A DNA stretch of 64,000 bases, from the NCBI RefSeq assembly GCF_011044495.1, contig NZ_CP049143.1:3410001-3474000 (forward strand), written 5' to 3'. The DNA is from Roseimicrobium sp. ORNL1 (GTDB lineage Bacteria; Verrucomicrobiota; Verrucomicrobiia; Verrucomicrobiales; Verrucomicrobiaceae). The notes beneath the pieces are model-generated. The model did no database searches, was not told where the DNA came from, and saw only the letters and a program-made list of their open reading frames with translations. The translations under genes were made by a program, and so were the position numbers. Within the stretch, counting starts at the first letter, position 1, and each line of letters starts with the position of its first letter. This document shows positions 58,206-64,000 of the stretch, piece by piece.

Positions 58206-59402
58206 ATGAAATTCTTAGCCTCACGTGTTTTGGCTGCATTGCTGGTTCTGGTATCGCACCTTCATGCCGATAGCGAAGCGGCGCCCTTCCCCTGGTTTAC
58301 CACGTCGTACAACAGGCTCTGGCTCTTCAAAATGGTGCCGGGAAGCGGGCACATGGATGGTGAAAAGTATGTGTGGGATAAACTTCCAGAAGGCACTGTC
58401 TACAAGATGGACGAGCGGGGCAACCTGCTGGAGTGGTGGAAAACGGAGGGCTGGTACACCTTCAATGCCTACCTCTCTGATGACGGCCGGTTCCTGGTAC
58501 GCATGGGGCCGTGGGCCAGTGATGAAGAACATCTGTCCGATTTGGCCCTCGCATTCTACGACAAGGGAAAACTACTCAAAGAATACCGGGTGAGTGAACT
58601 GCTTCGAAATCCTGGCTCCATACAGCTTACTTCGGGACACTACTTTTGGCAGCCAGCGAGCCAGACCAAGCCAGATCGCCTTCGCGGGCGCAAGTTCTAC
58701 CTGACCACCATCGAAAAAACTACTTACACCTTCGCCTTGGAGACTGGGGACATCGTGGCCACAGGCACTGACCCAGGCGCGAAGAACTATGCGGAGGATT
58801 GGGAAGAGGAGAACGCCAGTTCAGAAAAGCGGGGAGCTGCGCTGTTCGGCAAGTGGCCGCTGAAGGAAACTTTTGAGAGCCAGTTCTCCTTCTCGCGCAT
58901 CGGTGTGGACACACGCAGCCTGCCGGATGATGGCGGCACGGTCACCCACTGGAGCGCCATCATGACTCCTCATAAGAGCTATGCGCATGCGTGTTGCGTG
59001 GACGCCGCGTTCCTCGTGTCTGAGACCGGAGACATCCGGGCATTCATCACCCCCGAAGAGATTGATCAGGCATTCACCTGCGTCATGGAGCATCCCTTGA
59101 TTGCACAGTCATTCAAAGGCCTTGCCGGGGAATTTCGAATGGACGTTTCCGGCGACCGCTTGCATCGAGACACGGGGGAGTTGCGTGAGTGGCTGAAGAA
59201 GGCAGGTGGTCCGCCACTGAATGACGAAGATATTCGTTCGTGGGTGAAAATAGTAGTGCAGTTCAGGGATGTTGTACCGAACTCAGGCATTTTATATCTC
59301 AACACCCGCACCAGGCAGGTGCTCTATGTTGGCAACGGTGCCCATTGGCCCAGCACCCCAGTGATGTTCGGTGCAGAATCCATCCATAAGGCGCAAAGGT
59401 GA
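58206..59402 (+). CDS. Secreted protein of unknown function, tandem paralogue 2
   Basis: 398 aa, signal peptide ending near HLHADSEAAP. Homologous to the preceding gene over most of its length (EGWYTFNAYLSDDGRFLVRM, DLALAFYDKGKLLKEYRVSE, LETGDIVATGTDPGA, ACCVDAAFLVSETGDIRAFI). Residues that differ cluster at the N-terminus and in HACCVDAAFLV. It arose by tandem duplication; both proteins should be periplasmic or secreted. Function unknown. Confidence 0.65.
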   Translation: MKFLASRVLAALLVLVSHLHADSEAAPFPWFTTSYNRLWLFKMVPGSGHMDGEKYVWDKLPEGTVYKMDERGNLLEWWKTEGWYTFNAYLSDDGRFLVRMGPWASDEEHLSDLALAFYDKGKLLKEYRVSELLRNPGSIQLTSGHYFWQPASQTKPDRLRGRKFYLTTIEKTTYTFALETGDIVATGTDPGAKNYAEDWEEENASSEKRGAALFGKWPLKETFESQFSFSRIGVDTRSLPDDGGTVTHWSAIMTPHKSYAHACCVDAAFLVSETGDIRAFITPEEIDQAFTCVMEHPLIAQSFKGLAGEFRMDVSGDRLHRDTGELREWLKKAGGPPLNDEDIRSWVKIVVQFRDVVPNSGILYLNTRTRQVLYVGNGAHWPSTPVMFGAESIHKAQR

Positions 59403-59489
59403 AGTCGCGCAACGCCAGGACGTGAGGAGATTTTGCTATGGAGTGAAGAATGAATGAGATATGCAACCACTCGACCGCATTCCCCTTGC

Positions 59490-60389
59490 ATGACCATTAC
59501 CTCCGACATCACCGCTTCAGACCTCCGCGCGCTCTACTGGCGTGTCATGCTGCCGGAGAGGCTGCGGCTGGGCTTTGCGATTTCCCTCCCGGGGTTCGTC
59601 ATGTGGTTGTGTCTCGCAGGAGCCAGGGGTCCTGAATTCATCCTGGTCCTCCAGTACTTCGGGATGCTCTGCTCCTGGTTGTTCGTGGCACTCTCTTTCA
59701 GTTTCCTTTGGACATACCTCGCCAGTCGCAAGCAGTGGGAAAGCTGGATGCAGGCCGCAGGAAAGTACACCTACGAGTGGGCGGACAGACAGCTCACCGT
59801 GACGGAAGCCGGGGGGCGTCGCGAGTTTCCCACCCACACCATCAAGTCCGTGGAGGACACGCCGGAGCATGTCTTCATCATCATGCGGAAGGGGCCGCAC
59901 TATGTCATCGCCAGGAGCAGTCTCACTGCGGACGAAGAGGAGGCTGTGAGGTCATTCAGGGAGGCGGTGGCCTTTGCCAGTCTGCACGTGGACATGCTCC
60001 ATAAAAATCAAATGCCCAGAGAGGAGGCCATTTCCAAATTCAATGCGGCGCGCTGGTTGGCGGTGGGTTTTGCGTTGGTACTTCCTTTTACCCTTGGCGT
60101 GGGGGGATGGCTCCCAGTGAGGTCCATGGTGACGGCCTCTCTATGTGCCGTGGTGGTGCTGTCCAGCGCCCTGGGCTCATGGCGCGGCAGGCAGCGGACT
60201 TTTTTGGTAGTGATCTTTGCCGTGTGGATTCTTGGTCCGTCCATCGCGGGAGTACGTGAGGAGTCTTTTCGTAGTGATTGGTATCTTCAGTGGCTGTGCC
60301 TCACTGGACTCTTGTCCACCTTGCCTCTGCTCATCTTTTCCCGTTTCTTCCGCCGCCTTGGAAAGCTGGATGAGGCTGAAGTCGCCTGA
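59490..60389 (+). CDS. YcxB-like two-domain membrane protein, paralogue 1
   Basis: 299 aa. Starts MTITSDITASDLRALYWRVM. Two helices follow (GFAISLPGFVMWLCLAGARG, then YFGMLCSWLFVALSFSFLWT), and a YcxB-like beta domain (YEWADRQLTVTEAGGRREFP, HVFIIMRKGPHYVIARSSLT). The C-terminal part has three more helices and ends IFSRFFRRLGKLDEAEVA. The YcxB-like domain is known from many bacterial membrane proteins, with no proven role. The next gene is a paralogue. The frame extends upstream, but the ATG at 59490 is preferred. Confidence 0.65.
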   Translation: MTITSDITASDLRALYWRVMLPERLRLGFAISLPGFVMWLCLAGARGPEFILVLQYFGMLCSWLFVALSFSFLWTYLASRKQWESWMQAAGKYTYEWADRQLTVTEAGGRREFPTHTIKSVEDTPEHVFIIMRKGPHYVIARSSLTADEEEAVRSFREAVAFASLHVDMLHKNQMPREEAISKFNAARWLAVGFALVLPFTLGVGGWLPVRSMVTASLCAVVVLSSALGSWRGRQRTFLVVIFAVWILGPSIAGVREESFRSDWYLQWLCLTGLLSTLPLLIFSRFFRRLGKLDEAEVA

Positions 60390-60478
60390 GAGCGGCTGGG
60401 CTCGAGACAGCTGCACTTTGCTTTACGGCCGTCCAAAAATACTGGCAATATCTCCGATATCGCTTATCAGGCGGCACG

Positions 60479-61405
60479 ATGCTCATCACCACCGAAGTCA
60501 CCGAGAAGGATTACCGTGCCTTGCAGTGGTCCGTCTTGATTGACCGCGCAAAGCTTCATTTGGGTGTCTTTGCCTGCCTTCCTCTGGCGGCGTTTCTTTT
60601 GTGGTTCTTCAGGGGAGCGGATGAGGCCGCGATCCTCCCGGCTCGGGTTTTCGCCTTTATCATTGGCGGCGTAGGACTCCTCTTGCTAGCCATCATCGCA
60701 GGGGCGTTTTTCAGCCGGAACAAGCTTCTGGGCGGCAAACCTGTGCCACTCGGACCGCACACTTATGAGGTGAGTGAGAAATCGCTCTCGGTGACGAGTG
60801 ACCAGCGCCGCATGGAGTTTCCGGTGACTTCTCTTCGCTGCGTGACTGTAACCTCATCGCATTTCTTCGTGGTGCCGCGTCAGGGTACGGACCTCATCAT
60901 CCCCCGGCGTGGTCTCAATGCTGAGCAGACAGAGGCATTGATCACATTTGGCGATGCGGTGAATCTCTCCGCGACATTGATCGATCGCTTTTTGGGGCAG
61001 AAGACAATTCCCGTGGAGGACGTCGCTCGATCCTTCGCCATCATGCGGTGGTCGTCACTCGCGATGATCTTCGCCTTGCCCTTCGCCTTCGGCCACGGTC
61101 CCATAAGCGCGGGTTCGTTGGTGCGGCCAGCTGTGTTTGGGGTTCTGTTCCTGGTATGCATGCTCCTGGCTTGGCGTTCTCGCAAACAAACGTGGTACAG
61201 CATGGCCTTCTGTTTGGTCGTCCTCATATTACCACTGAGCCGCCGGGGGGAGGGGCTCATGCATGATGGACAGATCTACCAGTGGGCGTTGACTCTGTAC
61301 ACGGTTGCCGGTCTTCCTCTTCTGTTGTTCCCGCGTTTCTTCCGCCGTCTGATCCGGATTCCCGAAACGGCAGCCCCGGCCCAGCAAAGTGCATCCGTGT
61401 CCTGA
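60479..61405 (+). CDS. YcxB-like membrane protein, paralogue 2
   Basis: 308 aa, same layout as the previous gene: LITTEVTEKDYRALQWSVLI, helices VFACLPLAAFLLWFFRGADE and FAFIIGGVGLLLLAIIAGAF, the YcxB-like strand block YEVSEKSLSVTSDQRRMEFP and FVVPRQGTDLIIPRRGLNAE, and the C-terminal helices ending LFPRFFRRLIRIPETA. It arose by tandem duplication, 89 nt after paralogue 1. The 161 nt after it hold no gene I can support. Function unknown. Confidence 0.65.
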   Translation: MLITTEVTEKDYRALQWSVLIDRAKLHLGVFACLPLAAFLLWFFRGADEAAILPARVFAFIIGGVGLLLLAIIAGAFFSRNKLLGGKPVPLGPHTYEVSEKSLSVTSDQRRMEFPVTSLRCVTVTSSHFFVVPRQGTDLIIPRRGLNAEQTEALITFGDAVNLSATLIDRFLGQKTIPVEDVARSFAIMRWSSLAMIFALPFAFGHGPISAGSLVRPAVFGVLFLVCMLLAWRSRKQTWYSMAFCLVVLILPLSRRGEGLMHDGQIYQWALTLYTVAGLPLLLFPRFFRRLIRIPETAAPAQQSASVS

Positions 61406-61566
61406 TGCGACGCCAGATGGAGTGAGTGTCTGGGGGGGTATGGGCTGCTTGGGTGGGGATTTCCCGCCCCATTGCATCAACCGCTTGTGCGGGCCGCGAT
61501 TCTGGGTGAAGCAACACGCTCTCCCAGTACCCGTTCCCCGTTCCTTTCTCTTCCCATCATCCCTCA

Positions 61567-61902
61567 ATGAGCATCTTCGACAACGCCATCAGCGCCGGTG
61601 TGAAAATGGCCGTCAACCAAATGCTGGCGGACATCGGCAGCATCAGCCAGTTGCATCTGGACATCAAGGCCAAGACCGTCACTGCCACCGTGGAACTGGT
61701 GGGAGAGGTGTCACCCATCGACTTTCAAGTGGGCAAGTATGAGCTGGGCAAGAAGGACGATGGCGTTTACATTACCCTGAAGGAGATCACCTGCTCCCGC
61801 GAGTGGCTGCAAAAGGCCGTCCAGAAATTCGAGCCGGAGCCCACGATCAAGCTGCCTGACAAACTCGCCAGCGCTGTGAGCTTTGCCGGCATGGTGCAGT
61901 AG
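61567..61902 (+). CDS. Small protein of unknown function, 111 aa
   Basis: Starts MSIFDNAISAGVKMAVNQML and continues LHLDIKAKTVTATVELVGEV, GKYELGKKDDGVYITLKEIT and REWLQKAVQKFEPEPTIKLP, an amphipathic helix then an antiparallel beta-sheet. It looks like a small lipid- or protein-binding fold. No family recognised. Confidence 0.55.
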   Translation: MSIFDNAISAGVKMAVNQMLADIGSISQLHLDIKAKTVTATVELVGEVSPIDFQVGKYELGKKDDGVYITLKEITCSREWLQKAVQKFEPEPTIKLPDKLASAVSFAGMVQ

Positions 61903-62006
61903 CAGGAATGCCGCTCGTGGGAGTGGCAGCGTCGCGCATCCCTCCCATGCATGGTGTGTGCCAAAAATGGCTTGTGCATCCCGGGGCATACCTTCATGTT
62001 GAGCTC

Positions 62007-62756
62007 ATGAGGATCCCCCACTTCACCAGCCTGGCCCTGTCGCTGGCCTCGCTGCTGGCATTTGCTGTAGTTCCCGGGCTCAGTGCTCAAAACACGGTGT
62101 ATTCCGCCGTCCAGGGGTCACTGGTGAAGGCCTCAGGCAGAGGTGTCGAGTCCTGTGACGCCTCCTCACTTCAGGATGCCAGGTATATCGCCATTTACTT
62201 TTCCGCCTCCTGGTGCCCCCCCTGCCGCGCTTTCACCCCGAGCCTGGTCAGTTGGTACAATCGGAACAAAGCCGCCAATCCCCACTTCGAGCTCATCTTC
62301 GTAAGCAGCGATGAGACCGCTGCCGACATGGCAAACTACATGAAGGCGTACAACATGGAGTGGCCCGCCCTGGCCTTCAACAGGAGGAATGTGGGGGCAC
62401 TGGTGAGGTATAAAGGGAGCGCCATCCCGTGCCTGGTGCTCATTGATGAAAGCGGCACGGTGCTCTCCCACTCCTTTGTTGGTGGGACCTACGTTGGCCC
62501 ACAGAAGGTACTGAGAGATATAGCGAGGATCCTGGAAGAGAATCCCGCCACCGCACCCAAGCGGGCCACCGCCGCCAGCCCGGCCATGGCAAGAAGCGCA
62601 GCACCCCAAACAGGAAGAGGAACTGATGCAAGAATTGGAACTGGAGAGGGTGCGACTGCTGTAACAGTAGACAAAGCCGGTGGGACGGGGGCGGCAGCAG
62701 CGCGCTGGATCCTTTCAAAATCGCTGGGTCCACAACTGTTCGCACCCGGGCAATAG
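62007..62756 (+). CDS. Secreted thioredoxin-like (nucleoredoxin/TlpA-type) protein
   Basis: 249 aa with a signal peptide (SLALSLASLLAFAVVPGLSA). The thioredoxin domain has the active site W-C-P-P-C-R at Cys70/Cys73 (IYFSASWCPPCRAFTPSLVS), then FVSSDETAADMANYMKAY and a cis-Pro loop in GSAIPCLVLIDESGTVL. The extra C-terminal 75 residues (TAASPAMARSAAPQTGRGTD) are low in complexity. It should reduce or exchange disulfides in the periplasm. It is 104 nt after the small 111-aa gene. Confidence 0.85.
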   Translation: MRIPHFTSLALSLASLLAFAVVPGLSAQNTVYSAVQGSLVKASGRGVESCDASSLQDARYIAIYFSASWCPPCRAFTPSLVSWYNRNKAANPHFELIFVSSDETAADMANYMKAYNMEWPALAFNRRNVGALVRYKGSAIPCLVLIDESGTVLSHSFVGGTYVGPQKVLRDIARILEENPATAPKRATAASPAMARSAAPQTGRGTDARIGTGEGATAVTVDKAGGTGAAAARWILSKSLGPQLFAPGQ

Positions 62757-62821
62757 GAGTGACACAGGCGTTTTGCATTGATTGAATGATTTCCAGCGTG
62801 ACCCGGTCGAAGACTTCTTTC

Positions 62822-63355
62822 ATGGCAAGTTACCAACCCTTCTTCGGCTTCGCCCTGGCAATGCTGCTGGGCAGCTGCGTGTACGTCCCACCGCCTGAGT
62901 ACTACGGTGGACCACCTCCTCCGCCCGGGGAGCCGCCGCCGTACCACTATGATGGCCCACCACCTCCAGGCGAGCCCGACTATTACTTCGGACGCAGAGG
63001 GGGCAGGAATTACGAGTTCGATTACCAGCAGCGCCGCCGTGGTCACACGGAGTACCTGCGTGAGGTGGATCCTGCCTACGCCCCGGAGGATGAGTCCACA
63101 ACCGGCGAGGGTGCCATGCCCCCAGATGGATACACGGGTGAGTCCCCTCAACCCTCCACGGGTTCTCAGACCCCGACACCGCCCCCACCGGCCCCGAAAC
63201 TTGACCCTGCCACGGTGCCCTACGGCACGAAGACGAACACCCCCGGTCGTGCCAAGAGCCCCTATCCGCCCTATCGCGAGCTGGATGTCTCCGGCATGAA
63301 ATCCGGCTCCATGGCCAAGGATCCCACCACCGGGAAAGTCTTCCGCGTGCCGTGA
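62822..63355 (+). CDS. Proline-rich predicted lipoprotein
   Basis: 177 aa. FALAMLLGSCVYVPPPEY gives a lipobox L-G-S-C with the cysteine at 19, so it should be lipidated and exported. The next 60 residues are rich in Pro/Gly/Tyr (GGPPPPPGEPPPYHYDGPPP), then DEST-rich and Pro-rich segments, ending YPPYRELDVSGMKSGSMAKD. No family recognised. It lies 65 nt after the thioredoxin-like gene and may be an outer-membrane or cell-wall tether. Confidence 0.6.
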   Translation: MASYQPFFGFALAMLLGSCVYVPPPEYYGGPPPPPGEPPPYHYDGPPPPGEPDYYFGRRGGRNYEFDYQQRRRGHTEYLREVDPAYAPEDESTTGEGAMPPDGYTGESPQPSTGSQTPTPPPPAPKLDPATVPYGTKTNTPGRAKSPYPPYRELDVSGMKSGSMAKDPTTGKVFRVP

Positions 63356-63394
63356 TGCTGACAGGCCTGTTTAACGGTGCCTTGAGGCTGACTC

Positions 63395-63919
63395 ATGTCT
63401 TGTAGCGAGTTCCGCTTTTGCCCGTTTCGGGAAGTGCATGCCGAGGCGATGCTCTCATGGCGCTACGCACCTCCGTACGGCATGTACAGTATTCATCCGC
63501 AGGACCGGCGTGCGGCAATCAAGGAATTGCTTCGTCCCGAGCTGCACTATGTGGCGGTGCTGGATGAGCTGGACGACCTGATCGCGTTCCGTTGCTTCGG
63601 CCCGGATGCCCAAGTGCCAGGTGGTAGCTACGTGGAAGAGGCGCTGGACCTCGGCGGAGGATTGCGCCCAGACCTTACCGGAAAGGGCCTGGGGCGGCAT
63701 GTCATCGCCGCAGCGATGAACTATGCCATAGGGAGATTTTCTCCCACGCTCTTTCGGACGACGGTCGCGAGCTTCAACCAGAGGGCGGCGAAAGTCTGCG
63801 AGCGCCTCGGCTACCAAGTTGCTCGCTCCTTCGTGCGCCCTTCTGATGGCATGTCGTTCAACATCTTTCTCAAAGAAGCGCAGATGGTCGAGCTGGTGAT
63901 TCCGATGACGGAAGCATGA
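63395..63919 (+). CDS. GNAT-family acetyltransferase
   Basis: 174 aa. N-terminal FRFCPFREVHAEAMLSWRY is followed by VAVLDELDDLIAFRCFGPDA and the acetyl-CoA loop RPDLTGKGLGRHVIAAAMNY (G-x-G-L-G), then RTTVASFNQRAAKVCERLGY. Similar to RimJ/RimL-type or aminoglycoside-acetyltransferase-like GNATs; substrate unknown. The 81 nt that remain to the window end show no feature. Confidence 0.85.
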   Translation: MSCSEFRFCPFREVHAEAMLSWRYAPPYGMYSIHPQDRRAAIKELLRPELHYVAVLDELDDLIAFRCFGPDAQVPGGSYVEEALDLGGGLRPDLTGKGLGRHVIAAAMNYAIGRFSPTLFRTTVASFNQRAAKVCERLGYQVARSFVRPSDGMSFNIFLKEAQMVELVIPMTEA

Positions 63920-64000
63920 TTTTCAGCAACCACGCTCATCTATCGCAAACCATCGCTCAACCACCGCAAACTTCCCGGCTGCTTAGCCTCTCGCCACATC

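Overview
The window is GC-rich and densely coded, and it reads as a chromosomal segment of a Verrucomicrobiota bacterium (Verrucomicrobium/Roseimicrobium/Prosthecobacter-like). The reasons are PVC-type gene families: a DUF1549/DUF1553 cytochrome-c protein behind an ECF sigma factor and a FecR-LamG anti-sigma-like protein, cupredoxin-PA14 and sorbosone-dehydrogenase-like secreted proteins, SUMF1-BNR and BNR-LamG fusions, and many single sugar-oxidoreductase and TIM-barrel genes. I see no rRNA, tRNA, CRISPR array, prophage or intact insertion sequence. The species call is inference from gene content.

Layout. 1-3635 (minus): start of an ECF sigma factor, a small conserved protein, a sorbosone-dehydrogenase-like propeller and a cupredoxin-PA14 protein. 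3827-16014 (plus): a roughly 12 kb carbohydrate operon. It holds a GntR/FCD regulator with a perfect palindromic operator, an FG-GAP protein, three BNR/sialidase-like secreted proteins, an MFS transporter, a DHDPS/NAL-family lyase and a fucose-isomerase-like protein. 16140-24727: GNAT, a MacAB/Lol-like ABC exporter, AHSA1/SRPBCC, PhoD and VOC proteins. 24938-32365: MoeA, a Tat-exported unknown, fumarase with a tiny upstream membrane peptide, S14, an FmdB zinc ribbon and a CorC/CNNM protein. 32376-35299: small paralogous helical proteins, an ABM monooxygenase and DUF72. 35386-38046: a complete ECF41 module (promoter, NmrA-like, cupin, DoxX, sigma factor). 38089-48594: an acyltransferase, two sugar-metabolism clusters with AraC or GntR regulators, and a glycosyltransferase. 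48889-54074: sigma / FecR-LamG / PSD1. 54355-63919: DacA, two tandem duplicated gene pairs of unknown function, a thioredoxin-like protein, a Pro-rich lipoprotein and GNAT.

Most notable signals. (1) The ECF41 sigma factor carries all three family motifs, and a TGTCACA-N16-CGTC promoter lies just upstream of its own operon. (2) Two further TGTC-N19-CGTC sites with the same spacing precede the AHSA1 and VOC stress-type genes. (3) Two copies of a 124-127 bp four-hairpin REPIN-like element have fixed 20-nt modules whose stems covary. (4) A 27-residue membrane peptide is encoded 10 nt upstream of fumarase. (5) There is a very long AT-rich inverted repeat in a gene-free gap near 56.6 kb.
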